DNA from: Streptomyces sp. NBRC 109706
GTDB lineage: Bacteria; Actinomycetota; Actinomycetes; Streptomycetales; Streptomycetaceae
Direction: 5' to 3'
Assembly: GCF_000974485.1 (NCBI RefSeq)
Contig: NZ_BBOM01000004.1
Location: 1-64,000, forward strand
DNA: 64,000 bases
Below, piece by piece: positions 55,938 through 64,000 of the stretch. The position numbers and the translations under genes are program-made. The notes beneath the pieces were generated by a model, which saw only the letters and a program-made list of their open reading frames with translations, was not told the DNA's origin and searched no databases. Each line of letters begins with the position of its first letter. The stretch's first letter is position 1.

Positions 55938-58250
55938 TTGGACGCGCGGGACCGGGAGATCCGGAACGAGCAACGGCATCTCGACGTCGTCTACGGACGG
56001 CTCACGGAGAAGATCCACGAGGCCGAGTACCTGATGGCGGACGCCGCCAGCCGAGTCCAGGTCGGCACCCCGGGAGCGCTCGCCGAACGCGACGCCCAGG
56101 TCTTCCAGGCCGGGCTCCATCTCTCCCGGCTCAACCGGGAGTTCGAGGACTTCCTCTTCGGCAGGATCGACCTGCTCGCCGGCAAGGACGGGGTGCGTGG
56201 CCCGGACGGCGCCTCCACCTCCGTCGAACCGGCCGACGACGCGGTGCGCGAGGAGAACGGCGAGCCGGTCGCCGATATCGCCGAGACCCTGCACATCGGC
56301 CGGCTCGGCGTGCTCGACGCGGAGTACGTCCCGCTCGTCATCGACTGGCGCGCGCCGGCCGCCGCGCCGTTCTACCGCGCCACCCCGCTGCGCCCGGGAC
56401 GGGTGGTGCGCCGCCGGGTGATCCGCAGCCGGGGGCGGCGGGTGCTGGGCGTGGAGGACGATCTGCTCCGCCCCGGGCTGCGCGCGCTGCTCGCCGGCGA
56501 GGAGCTGCCGGTGATCGGCGACGGCGCGCTGATGGCAGCGCTGGGCCGGGAGCGCGGCCACCGGATGACGGATATCGTCGCCTCGATCCAGGCCGAGCAG
56601 GACGAGGTGATCCGCGCCCCCGCCGGCAAGGTCACCGAGGTCACCGGCGGCCCAGGCACCGGCAAGACCGCGGTGGCGTTGCACCGCGCCGCCTACCTGC
56701 TCTACCAGGACCGACGCCGTTACGCCGGCGGCATCCTGGTGGTTAGCCCGACCCCGCTGCTGGTCTCCTACACCGAGGGCGTGCTGCCGGCGCTCGGCGA
56801 GGAGGGGCAGGTCGTCATCCGCGCGCTCGGCTCGCTGGTGGACGGCTTCGAGGCGGACTCCTACGACGAACAGCGGGTCGCCGCCGTCAAGGGCTCGGCC
56901 GCCATGGCGCGGGTGCTGGCCCGCGCGGCGCGTGGCGCCGTGGACGCGCCGGGCGGGCCCAGGACGCTGCGGGTGGTCGCCTTCGGCCGCCGGGTCGAGC
57001 TGGACGCGGACCGCCTCGACCAGGTCCGCCGACAGGTGCTCGGCGGCACGGCCCCCGTCAACCTGCTGCGGCCCCGGGCCCGCCGGCTGCTGCTGGACGC
57101 GCTCTGGGAGCGTTCGGGGGCCGGTTCGCGGTTCGGCGATCCGGAGTTGGCGGCCGAGGCCAGGGAGGCGTTCGCCGAGGACATCGGCACCGAGGACGTG
57201 TTTCTCGACTTCCTCGCCGCCTGGTGGCCCGAGGTCACCCCGCTCGACGTGCTGCTGTCGATGGCCGACGAACAGCGGCTCTCCCGCTGGGCCAGGCGGC
57301 TGCTCCGCCCGCGCGAGGTGCGTCTGGTCGCCCGTTCGCTGCGCCGGATCACGCCGGTGGGCGCCGGGCTCTCGGCGCACGATGTGGCGCTGCTCGACGA
57401 GTTGCGCGCCCTGCTGGGTGCCCCCGCCAGGCCGGCGCCGGCCCGGGACGCCGGCAGCGGCGGCCTCGACGCCCTTGAGGCGCTCAGCGGCGTCGCCGAG
57501 TTGACCACCTATGGGGAGCGCGCGGAGCGCCGTGCCAGGGCCGCCCGGGACGACGAGGAACGCGCGGACTACACCCATGTGATCGTGGACGAGGCCCAGG
57601 ACCTCACCCCGATGCAGTGGCGGATGGTGGGTCGGCGCGGCCGGCAGGCCAGTTGGACGGTGGTCGGCGATCCGGCGCAGAGCTCCTGGTCGGCGCCGGA
57701 CGAGGCGGCCGAGGAGCAGCGGGCCGCGCTCGGCGGACGCTCCCGGCGCAGGTTCGAGCTGACCGTCAACTACCGCAACCCGGCCGAGATCGCCCGGGTC
57801 GCCGACGGCGTGCTGACCCGCGCCCTGCCCGGCGCCACGCCGCCCCGCGCGGTCCGAGCCACCGGCGTCGAGCCGCGCTTCGCGGTCGCCGAAACGGCCG
57901 AGGCGCTGCCCGAAGCGGTGCGCGCCGAGGCGGAGCGGCTGCTCGCCGAGGTGACGGGCACGGTGGGCGTGGTGGTCGCGATGGGGCTGCGGGCCACCGC
58001 CGGACGCTGGCTGGAAGGCGCCGACGACCGGCTGGTGGTGCTGGGCAGCCTGGAGGCCAAGGGCCTGGAGTACGACGCGACGCTGGTGGTCGAGCCGGCC
58101 GGGATCGCCGGCGAGTCCCCGGCCGGACACCGGGTGCTCTATGTCGCCCTGACCAGGGCCACCCAACGGCTGACCGTCCTCGCCGGCCCGAACGACGCCC
58201 CGGACCAGGACGGCGTCCCCGCGCTGCTCCGGCCGGCGGACGCCCCCTGA
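55938..58250 (+). CDS. HelD-like RNA polymerase-associated UvrD-family ATPase
   Basis: About 770 residues. N-terminal coiled coil (IRNEQRHLDVVYGRLTEKIH), then UvrD-like domains split by inserts: Walker A GGPGTGKTAVALH (about 238-250) and the Walker B/Q-motif VIVDEAQDLTPMQW at about 545. The layout matches HelD, which recycles stalled or post-termination RNA polymerase, of the actinobacterial class (recalled). The TTG at 55938 is used with AAGGGGG upstream; a GTG at 55857 is in frame but adds noncoding-like residues. Same orientation as nnaR. Confidence 0.85.
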   Translation: MDARDREIRNEQRHLDVVYGRLTEKIHEAEYLMADAASRVQVGTPGALAERDAQVFQAGLHLSRLNREFEDFLFGRIDLLAGKDGVRGPDGASTSVEPADDAVREENGEPVADIAETLHIGRLGVLDAEYVPLVIDWRAPAAAPFYRATPLRPGRVVRRRVIRSRGRRVLGVEDDLLRPGLRALLAGEELPVIGDGALMAALGRERGHRMTDIVASIQAEQDEVIRAPAGKVTEVTGGPGTGKTAVALHRAAYLLYQDRRRYAGGILVVSPTPLLVSYTEGVLPALGEEGQVVIRALGSLVDGFEADSYDEQRVAAVKGSAAMARVLARAARGAVDAPGGPRTLRVVAFGRRVELDADRLDQVRRQVLGGTAPVNLLRPRARRLLLDALWERSGAGSRFGDPELAAEAREAFAEDIGTEDVFLDFLAAWWPEVTPLDVLLSMADEQRLSRWARRLLRPREVRLVARSLRRITPVGAGLSAHDVALLDELRALLGAPARPAPARDAGSGGLDALEALSGVAELTTYGERAERRARAARDDEERADYTHVIVDEAQDLTPMQWRMVGRRGRQASWTVVGDPAQSSWSAPDEAAEEQRAALGGRSRRRFELTVNYRNPAEIARVADGVLTRALPGATPPRAVRATGVEPRFAVAETAEALPEAVRAEAERLLAEVTGTVGVVVAMGLRATAGRWLEGADDRLVVLGSLEAKGLEYDATLVVEPAGIAGESPAGHRVLYVALTRATQRLTVLAGPNDAPDQDGVPALLRPADAP

Positions 58251-58308
58251 CGGGGAGACGCGGATCACAGCGCGGCCGCGTCACATCGGGGACCCGTTCG
58301 CGCATCCC

Positions 58309-58334
58309 ATGTGTGTCACCGATGTGTGTCACCG
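58309..58334. repeat. 13-bp perfect tandem repeat before the AhpD-like gene
   Basis: ATGTGTGTCACCG at 58309-58321 and again at 58322-58334, just before the ribosome-binding site (GGAGC) of the AhpD-like gene. Head-to-tail spacing suggests a regulatory or leader role; pattern only. Confidence 0.6.
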
Positions 58335-58358
58335 AAAGCAACGGCGTAGGAGCACTCC

Positions 58359-58832
58359 ATGAACGCTCGACTGAACCTCTTCTCCACCCCGGACGGGGCC
58401 AGGGCCCTCCGGCATCTGACCTCGGCGGGTCAGGTGGTCACGGAATCGACGCTGCCCGCCGCGACCCAGGAGCTGGTGAAGATCCGCGCCAGCCAGATCA
58501 ACGGCTGCGGCTTCTGCACCGATATGCACACCAAGGAGGCGGCCGAGGCCGGCGAGACCCCGGTGCGGCTCAACCTGATCGCCACCTGGCGGGAGGCCAC
58601 GGTCTTCACCGAGGCCGAACGGGCCGCCCTGGAGCTGACGGAGCAGGGCACCAGGATCGCCGACGCCGCCGGCGGCGTCCCGGACGAGGTGTGGGAGAAC
58701 GCGGCCAAGCACTTCGACGAGGACGAACTCGGCGCCCTCGTTTATCTGATCGCGGTCATCAACGCCTTCAATCGGCTGAACGTCATCGTCCGCAACCCGG
58801 CCGGCCACTACCGGCCGGGACAGTTCGGCTGA
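58359..58832 (+). CDS. carboxymuconolactone decarboxylase/AhpD-like protein
   Basis: 157 residues of the AhpD/CMD superfamily with the redox-type CxxC (Cys50-Cys53 in INGCGFCTDMHTKEA) and the conserved His in that block. Such proteins are peroxidase partners or redox-active enzymes; no alkylhydroperoxide reductase gene is nearby. ATG 58359 follows AGGAGC. In other actinomycetes this protein accompanies ECF sigma factor genes; here none is present. Confidence 0.88.
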   Translation: MNARLNLFSTPDGARALRHLTSAGQVVTESTLPAATQELVKIRASQINGCGFCTDMHTKEAAEAGETPVRLNLIATWREATVFTEAERAALELTEQGTRIADAAGGVPDEVWENAAKHFDEDELGALVYLIAVINAFNRLNVIVRNPAGHYRPGQFG

Positions 58833-59255
58833 GCGGCCCCCGAGCGGTGCCGCCGACGCCCCCCGGGTGCCGGCGGCGCCCCCGCCGCACCGCGCTGACC
58901 TGCGCCAAGACACCGGTTGACCCTCGGGCTCAGTGCGGTAGCCTGGATAACGACACCGGCCCGTTCCATGCCCCCGGGCCCAACCATTGTCGCTACGAGC
59001 GACCACTTGCCGCGAGGCGAGCTGGCGGGTCGGTGTCCTTGATCCTCCCCGTTCCTCGCCGATCCTCCCCGCTGCGCTCTCTGACTTTCCGGGATCTCTT
59101 CCCGAGCTCTTGACAGCGCTGTTAGCGTCAGGCCGGTCAGCGTGGTCCTGGCTTTGGCCGCTCCGGGCGCCTTTCGTAAGGTGACAGCGGCCGAGCCGGC
59201 GGGCGGCCCGTCCCTCGGCCCCCGCGCGGACCAGGAAAGTGAAGGAAGTTCGGCC
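58833..59255 (+). other. 423-bp region before the malic enzyme gene
   Basis: No supportable gene; the 65-codon plus frame at 58987-59184 is Arg-rich and lacks an SD. It contains the TTGACC/TAGCCT promoter (58917-58944), and a TTGACA at 59110-59115 without a -10 at normal spacing. If the first promoter is used, the malic enzyme transcript has a leader of ~300 nt. Confidence 0.45.
58917..58944 (+). promoter_or_regulatory. candidate promoter for malic enzyme
   Basis: TTGACC (58917-58922) and TAGCCT (58939-58944), 16 bp apart. Good match to the streptomycete housekeeping consensus. The start codon is ~300 bp downstream, so a long leader would follow. Confidence 0.5.
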
Positions 59256-60659
59256 ATGGCAACGGCGCCCAGTGTCTCGTATTCGATGACGGTCCGGCTG
59301 GAGGTGCCAGCGAGTGGCACGGCCGTCAGTCAGCTCACCACCGTGGTGGAGTCCTCCGGCGGGTCGGTCACCGGCCTCGACGTGACCGCCTCGGGGCACG
59401 AGAAGCTGCGGATCGACGTGACCATCGCGGCCAGTTCCACGGCGCACGCCGACGAGATCGTGCAGAAGCTCCGCGGCATCGACGGCGTCTCGCTGGGCAA
59501 GGTCTCGGACCGGACGTTCCTGATGCATCTCGGCGGCAAGATCGAGATGACCTCCAAGCACCCGATTCGCAACCGTGACGATCTGTCGATGATCTACACC
59601 CCCGGCGTGGCCCGGGTGTGCACCCAGATCGCCGCGCATCCGGAGGACGCCAGGCGGCTGACCATCAAGCGCAACAGCGTCGCCGTGGTCACCGACGGGT
59701 CGGCCGTGTTGGGGCTCGGCAACATCGGCCCGCACGCCGCGCTGCCGGTGATGGAGGGCAAGGCGGCGCTCTTCAAGCGGTTCGCCGGCATCGACGCCTG
59801 GCCGCTCTGCCTGGACACCCAGGACCCGGACGCCATCGTGGAGATCGTCAAGGCCATCGCCCCCGGGTTCGCCGGGATCAACCTGGAGGACATCTCCGCG
59901 CCCCGCTGCTTCGAGATCGAGGCCAGGCTGCGGGAGGCGTTGGACATTCCGGTCTTCCACGACGACCAGCACGGCACCGCGATCGTGGTGCTGGCCGCGC
60001 TGCACAACGCGCTGCGCGTGGTCGGCAAGGAGTTGGGCGACGTCCGGGTGGTGATGTCGGGGGCCGGCGCCGCCGGAACCGCCATCCTCAAGCTGCTGTT
60101 GGCGGCCGGCGTCAAGCACGCGGTGGTGACCGACCTCTACGGGGTGGTGCACGCGGGCCGCGACGACCTGGTCGGCGCCGACGGGGACTCCCCGCTGCGT
60201 TGGATCGCCGACAACACCAACCCCGATGGTGTGACGGGCACGTTGGGCGAGGCGATCGTGGACGCCGATGTGTTCATCGGGGTTTCCGCTCCCGACGTGC
60301 TGACCGGGGACGATGTGGCGACGATGGCAGACGGCGCGATCGTCTTCGCCCTCGCGAACCCGGACCCGGAGATCGACCCGGCGGTCGCCCGGCAGACCGC
60401 GGCCGTGGTGGCCACCGGACGCTCCGACTTCCCCAACCAGATCAACAACGTCCTGGTCTTTCCCGGGGTGTTCCGGGGGCTGCTGGACGCCCAGTCGCGC
60501 TCGGTCTCCACGGCGATGATGTTGGCCGCCGCGCGGGCCCTCGCCGATGTGGTCGGGGCGGACGAGTTGAACGCCAACTACATCGTGCCCAGCGTCTTCA
60601 ACGAGCGGGTCTCGGGCGCCGTGGCCGAGGCCGTGCGGCAGGCCGCGGGTTCACGCTGA
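59256..60659 (+). CDS. NAD-dependent malic enzyme
   Basis: 467 residues. N-terminal ACT-like regulatory domain (about 8-85), malic N domain with YTPGVARV, and NAD-binding domain (GAGAAGTAILKLLLAAG; ANPDPEIDP). Decarboxylates malate to pyruvate, linking the TCA cycle to pyruvate and lipid metabolism. ATG 59256 follows GAAGGAAG; the in-frame extension upstream is not coding. The NAD rather than NADP preference is by family likeness and not proven. Single gene ending at GC hairpins. Confidence 0.92.
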   Translation: MATAPSVSYSMTVRLEVPASGTAVSQLTTVVESSGGSVTGLDVTASGHEKLRIDVTIAASSTAHADEIVQKLRGIDGVSLGKVSDRTFLMHLGGKIEMTSKHPIRNRDDLSMIYTPGVARVCTQIAAHPEDARRLTIKRNSVAVVTDGSAVLGLGNIGPHAALPVMEGKAALFKRFAGIDAWPLCLDTQDPDAIVEIVKAIAPGFAGINLEDISAPRCFEIEARLREALDIPVFHDDQHGTAIVVLAALHNALRVVGKELGDVRVVMSGAGAAGTAILKLLLAAGVKHAVVTDLYGVVHAGRDDLVGADGDSPLRWIADNTNPDGVTGTLGEAIVDADVFIGVSAPDVLTGDDVATMADGAIVFALANPDPEIDPAVARQTAAVVATGRSDFPNQINNVLVFPGVFRGLLDAQSRSVSTAMMLAAARALADVVGADELNANYIVPSVFNERVSGAVAEAVRQAAGSR

Positions 60660-60665
60660 CGTCAA

Positions 60666-60707
60666 CTCCCCGTGCGGGGAGAGCCGCCCCGCGGCGCGCG
60701 GGGCGGC
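60666..60707 (+). terminator. tandem terminator hairpins after malic enzyme
   Basis: CTCCCC/GGGGAG (loop GTGC) at 60666-60681, then an 11-bp stem (60683-60693 with 60697-60707, loop GCG). Located 7 bp after the stop; no T-run. Confidence 0.65.
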
Positions 60708-60714
60708 GAGTCGG

Positions 60715-60745
60715 TTGCCGGCGGGCTCCGACTGCCCCTTAGGGT
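60715..60745 (+). promoter_or_regulatory. candidate hupA promoter
   Basis: TTGCCG (60715-60720) and TAGGGT (60740-60745) at 19-bp spacing. The -10 fits the streptomycete TAGRRT; spacing is long. A leader of ~210 nt would precede hupA. Confidence 0.4.
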
Positions 60746-60964
60746 GACCGGGAGGCACGGCCTCGGGCACGTCGCACCTGCGGACTTGGGCGCTCAACAG
60801 GCGTCCGACCGGGGGCCTCGGATTGGCCTTCCCGCCACTGGTGAGGGCAGGATGCGTACCCGGGCGTCAGGGAGGACCCCTGGTCCTGGCAGTGTCAGTG
60901 GGTCCTGGCAGCATCGGCTTCGATCTCACGCCTCATTGGCAAGATGAACTTGGGAGTACGTAAT

Positions 60965-61246
60965 ATGAACCGCAGTGAGCTGGTGGCCGCTCTGTCCGAG
61001 CGCGCCGAGGTGACTCGGAAGGACGCCGACGCCGTCCTGGCGGCCCTCGCCGAGACGGTGGGGGAGGTCGTGGCCAAGGGCGACGAGAAGGTCACCATCC
61101 CCGGTTTCCTGACCTTCGAGCGCACCCACCGCGCGGCTCGCACCGCCCGCAACCCGCAGACCGGCGAGCCCATCCAGATCCCGGCCGGGTACAGCGTGAA
61201 GGTGTCCGCGGGCACCAAGCTGAAGGAAGCCGCCAAGGGCAAGTGA
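60965..61246 (+). CDS. hupA: nucleoid-associated protein HU
   Basis: 93 residues, canonical HU/IHF fold: MNRSELVAALSERAEVTRKD, the hydrophobic core EVVAKGDEKVTIPGFLTFE and the DNA-binding arm RTARNPQTGEPIQIPAGY. Short form, without the Lys/Ala-rich tail of the second streptomycete HU. ATG 60965 follows GGGAG. Upstream ATG at 60944 is in frame but lacks an SD. Confidence 0.96.
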   Translation: MNRSELVAALSERAEVTRKDADAVLAALAETVGEVVAKGDEKVTIPGFLTFERTHRAARTARNPQTGEPIQIPAGYSVKVSAGTKLKEAAKGK

Positions 61247-61265
61247 CCGTCGGATGACGACCACT

Positions 61266-61298
61266 AAGGGGTGGCCCCTCCATGGGGGGCCACCCCTT
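61266..61298. terminator. terminator between hupA and murA
   Basis: 13-bp stem AAGGGGTGGCCCC (61266-61278) with 61286-61298, then TTTC. It serves hupA; the minus-strand side may also help terminate murA. Confidence 0.85.
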
Positions 61299-61374
61299 TC
61301 ACATGTTCGTTCACTCTTCGGTCATCCGTGCCACTCTCGCGTGCCCCGGCGGCGCCGGGGGCGCGGGGAGACCG

Positions 61375-62694
61375 TCAGGGGCGCTCGACCTTGGCGCCCA
61401 ACTCCTCAAGTTTGTTGAGGAAGTTCTCATATCCACGGTTGATCAGCTCGATGCCGTGCACCCGTGAGGTGCCCTCGGCCGCCAACGCCGCGATCAGATA
61501 GGAAAATCCCCCGCGCAGATCGGGGATGACCAGATCGCCGCCCTGGAGCGTGGTCGGCCCCGAGACCACCGCCGAGTGCAGGAAGTTCCGCTGGCCGAAG
61601 CGGCAGGGCGTGCCGCCCAGACATTCCCGGTAGAGCTGGATATGCGCGCCCATCTGGTTGAGCGCGCTGGTGAAGCCCAACCGGGACTCGTAGACCGTCT
61701 CGTGCACGATGGAGAGCCCCGATGCCTGCGTCAGGGCCACCACCAACGGCTGCTGCCAGTCCGTCTGGAAGCCGGGGTGCACATCCGTCTCCAGCGCGAT
61801 CGCGTTCAACGGGCCGCCGGGGTGCCAGAACCTGATCCCCGACTCGTCCACCTCGAACGCGCCGCCGACCTTGCGGTAGACGTTCAGGAAGGTCAGCATC
61901 TCCCGCTGGCTGGCGCCGCGCACATAGACGCTGCCCTTGGTGGCCAGCGCCGCGCTCGCCCAGGAAGCGGCCTCAAGCCGGTCGGGCAGCGCCCGGTGGG
62001 TGTAGCCGCCGAGGCGGTCGACGCCGGTGATCCTGATGGTGCGGTCGGTGTCCAGGGAGATGATCGCGCCCATCTTCTGCAGCACGCAGATCAGGTCCTC
62101 GATCTCCGGCTCCACGGCGGCGTTGGTCAGCTCCGTCACACCCTCCGCCAGCACCGCGGTGAGCAGCACCTGCTCCGTGGAGCCGACCGAGGGGTAGGGC
62201 AGCCTGATCTTGCAGCCGCGCAGCCGCTGCGGGGCCTCCAGATACTGGCCGTCGGCCCGCTTCTCGATCACGGCGCCGAACTGGCGCAGCACGTCGAAGT
62301 GGAAGTCGACCGGCCGGCCGCCGATGTCGCAGCCGCCGAGGCCGGGGATGAACGCGTGCCCGAGGCGGTGCAGCAGCGGGCCGCAGAACAGGATGGGAAT
62401 GCGCGAGGAGCCGGCGTGGGCGTCGATGTCGGCCACGTTCGCGCTTTCCACATGCGAGGGGTCGAGCACCAGCTCGCCCGGCTCCTCGCCGCTGCGCACC
62501 GTCACCCCGTGCAACTGGAGCAGGCCGCGCACCACCCGCACGTCACGGATCTCCGGCACGTTGCGCAGCCGGCTCGGCGCGCTGCCCAGCAGGGCCGCCA
62601 CCATGGCCTTGGGGACCAGGTTCTTCGCCCCTCTGACCCGGATCTCGCCCTCGATCGGGGTGCCGCCGTGAACAAGGAGTACGTCGTCGGTCAT
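61375..62694 (-). CDS. murA: UDP-N-acetylglucosamine 1-carboxyvinyltransferase
   Basis: 439 residues, EPSP-synthase-type fold of two inverse alpha/beta domains. The first committed step of peptidoglycan synthesis: transfers enolpyruvate to UDP-GlcNAc. The catalytic loop is GGCDIGGRPVDFH with Cys at about residue 120, so it should be fosfomycin-sensitive in principle. Other marks: GAKNLVPKAMVAALL and LEAASWASAALA. ATG 62694; convergent to hupA. Streptomycetes usually have a second MurA elsewhere (recalled). Confidence 0.95.
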   Translation of the reverse strand: MTDDVLLVHGGTPIEGEIRVRGAKNLVPKAMVAALLGSAPSRLRNVPEIRDVRVVRGLLQLHGVTVRSGEEPGELVLDPSHVESANVADIDAHAGSSRIPILFCGPLLHRLGHAFIPGLGGCDIGGRPVDFHFDVLRQFGAVIEKRADGQYLEAPQRLRGCKIRLPYPSVGSTEQVLLTAVLAEGVTELTNAAVEPEIEDLICVLQKMGAIISLDTDRTIRITGVDRLGGYTHRALPDRLEAASWASAALATKGSVYVRGASQREMLTFLNVYRKVGGAFEVDESGIRFWHPGGPLNAIALETDVHPGFQTDWQQPLVVALTQASGLSIVHETVYESRLGFTSALNQMGAHIQLYRECLGGTPCRFGQRNFLHSAVVSGPTTLQGGDLVIPDLRGGFSYLIAALAAEGTSRVHGIELINRGYENFLNKLEELGAKVERP

Positions 62695-62825
62695 GGAACT
62701 CGCGATCTGTTCGGGAGGGGTGCGGGGGACCACTTCGAATGGTAATGGCCGCATGCCGCCCGGCCCCCGCACCCCGGCCGGGGCCGCCCCTCCCCCCTGG
62801 GTCCCGAATACGGAATCATGGGCCC

Positions 62826-63383
62826 ATGCCCGAGGTCTCCTCGTTCACCGGGCGGCTGCTGGTGGCCACCCCAGCCCTGTCCGATCCCAACTTCGACCGG
62901 TCCGTCGTCCTGCTGCTCGACCACGACCGGGAGGGCGCCCTCGGCGTGGTGCTCAACCGGCCCACGCCGGTCGGCGTGTCCGAGGTGCTGGAGCCCTGGG
63001 CGGCGCTCGCCGGTGAGCCGGGCGTGGTCTTCCAGGGCGGCCCTGTCGCGCTGGACGCCGCCCTGGCGCTGGCCGTGGTGCCGGGCGTCGGGCCGCTGGG
63101 CTGGCGGCGGGTGCACGGCTCGATCGGCCTCGTCGACCTGGAGGCCCCGCCCGAGGTGCTGGCCGCCGAGGTGGGCTCGCTGCGGGTCTTCGCCGGCTAC
63201 GCGGGCTGGGGCCCGGGACAGCTGGAGCGCGAGCTGGAGGAGGGCGCCTGGTATGTCGTGGACTCGGAGCCGGGCGACGTCTCCGCGCCCCGCCCAGAGA
63301 GCCTGTGGCGGGCGGTGCTGCGGCGGCAGCACGGCAGTCTGGCGATGCTCGCCACATATCCGGACGACGCCTCGCTCAATTAG
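62826..63383 (+). CDS. YqgE/AlgH family protein (DUF179)
   Basis: 185 residues, conserved start MPEVSSFTGRLLVATPALSD and the block VVLNRPTPVGVSEVLEPWA and VFQGGPV; C-terminal HGSIGLVDLE and FAGYAGWGPGQLERE. Function unknown in spite of wide distribution. Divergent from murA by 131 bp. ATG 62826 is chosen; an in-frame ATG at 62739 would add Pro-rich residues. Confidence 0.92.
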   Translation: MPEVSSFTGRLLVATPALSDPNFDRSVVLLLDHDREGALGVVLNRPTPVGVSEVLEPWAALAGEPGVVFQGGPVALDAALALAVVPGVGPLGWRRVHGSIGLVDLEAPPEVLAAEVGSLRVFAGYAGWGPGQLERELEEGAWYVVDSEPGDVSAPRPESLWRAVLRRQHGSLAMLATYPDDASLN

Positions 63384-63394
63384 GCTAGGTACTC

Positions 63395-63694
63395 ATGAGC
63401 ACTGTTGAGGAGCCCGAGCGCGGAGCGGGCACCGGCACCATCGTCGAGCCCACCCCGCAGACCACCCACGGTGACGGCGATCACGAGCGGTTCGCCCACT
63501 ATGTCCAGAAGGACAAGATCATGGCGAGCGCGCTGGACGGCACGCCCGTCGTCGCGCTCTGCGGCAAGGTCTGGGTCCCCGGGCGCGACCCGAAGAAGTA
63601 TCCGGTCTGTCCCACCTGCAAGGAGATCTACGAGTCCATGGGCTCGTTCGGTGGCGGCAACGACGGAAAGGGCGGCAAGGGCGGCAAGAAGTAG
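63395..63694 (+). CDS. DUF3039 zinc-binding protein
   Basis: 99 residues. Disordered acidic N-terminus, then a zinc-ribbon-like core ALCGKVWVPGRDPKKYPVCP with Cys56, Cys72 and Cys75 and a Gly/Lys-rich C-terminal tail (DGKGGKGGKK). Conserved in actinobacteria; function unknown. It starts 12 bp after the YqgE gene, so they are co-transcribed. Confidence 0.9.
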   Translation: MSTVEEPERGAGTGTIVEPTPQTTHGDGDHERFAHYVQKDKIMASALDGTPVVALCGKVWVPGRDPKKYPVCPTCKEIYESMGSFGGGNDGKGGKGGKK

Positions 63695-64000
63695 CCCGCG
63701 CGAGGCCCCGCCGGGGCCGCGAGGGACCGAGGCGCGACGCCCTGGGATTCGGCCGGGGCGGCGTCCGGTCGTGCCCGCGCGGGCGGCGGTCGGGCGGTGG
63801 GTCGGCGGCGTGTTCCCCGGTGTCCCGATCCTCGTGTGCCCTGATCGTGTGAGCCTGTTCCCAACCCGCCTCGAAGCGCCCGCCGTTCCTCGGCCGAGTT
63901 GACCGCCCCGCGCGTCTGCGGAGGCGAAAAATGTGCCAGAGTTGCCACCTCCGGGCCCGGAGCACGTACCGTACGGCTCGGCAGCCGGGACAACCGGAAA
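63695..64000. other. tail region without a supported gene
   Basis: 306 bp to the end of the window. A 121-codon minus frame (63628-63993) has proline-rich low-complexity content and overlaps the DUF3039 gene; rejected. The last 80 bp are less GC-rich, with a GTACCGTACGG palindrome-like stretch near 63966, so a promoter for a gene beyond the window is possible. Confidence 0.35.

Larger units (their letters stand above)
60660..60964 (+). other. 305-bp leader region before hupA
   Basis: Contains two hairpins after the malic enzyme (60666-60681 and 60683-60707), a TTGCCG/TAGGGT promoter candidate (60715-60745), and an 11-bp direct repeat GGTCCTGGCAG (60882-60892 and 60901-60911). No supportable gene. 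Confidence 0.45.

Noticed and set aside
58987..59184. 65-codon frame upstream of the malic enzyme
   Set aside because: No SD, Arg/Ser-rich content; lies in the probable leader.
63628..63993. 121-codon minus frame at the right end
   Set aside because: Pro/Arg-rich, overlaps the DUF3039 gene; no family signal.

Overview
The window is chromosomal DNA from a high-GC actinomycete, almost certainly Streptomyces or a close relative. Support: third-position GC bias so strong that antisense frames stay open for kilobases; many GTG starts; an MtrA-MtrB-LpqB module; paired pkaA/pkaB-type kinases; a LAxTG sortase substrate; a tmRNA tag ending in ALAA; and a gene order that, from memory, follows the Streptomyces coelicolor core (SCO3014 back to SCO2947).

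Left part (1-20.4 kb). The 3' end of 23S rRNA and a 5S rRNA close an rrn operon at a strong terminator. A convergent five-gene operon follows on the minus strand (membrane protein, DUF4129, DUF4350, MoxR ATPase, DUF58). Next on the plus strand come mtnA-mtrA-mtrB-lpqB, a ComF-type phosphoribosyltransferase, long-form hibernation factor hpf, an orphan NarL-type response regulator, a divergent AlkX/YcaQ-type glycosylase, secA, an Rv3235-family gene on the minus strand, and two small genes (DUF6912 and a HAD hydrolase).

Middle (20.6-40.7 kb). The giant NAD-glutamate dehydrogenase is followed by a polyprenol-phosphate mannosyltransferase and a methyltransferase. A sugar ABC importer (minus strand) has no ATPase gene; its MalF-like permease carries an extracytoplasmic insert. 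An FHA/FtsK-like protein is divergent from two membrane Ser/Thr kinases. prfB and a repeat-rich LAETG surface protein follow.

Right core (40.9-48.2 kb). ftsE-ftsX-ctpA-smpB-ssrA form a division and trans-translation block, then a class B penicillin-binding protein and a LysR regulator.

Accessory island (48.2-53.0 kb). Two paralogous TrmB-like/LuxR regulators face a 44-residue secreted peptide gene, an ATP-grasp ligase and a DUF1015 protein. The divergent promoter region is about 53% GC. This is the least explained and most interesting locus in the window.

Right end (53-64 kb). A nitrate/nitrite transporter (narK) and a HemD-winged-helix regulator (nnaR-like) each carry a GlnR-box-like sequence about 80 bp upstream of the start codon. 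They are followed by a HelD-like RNA polymerase-associated ATPase, a CxxC AhpD-like protein, NAD-malic enzyme, HU, MurA, a YqgE protein and a DUF3039 protein.
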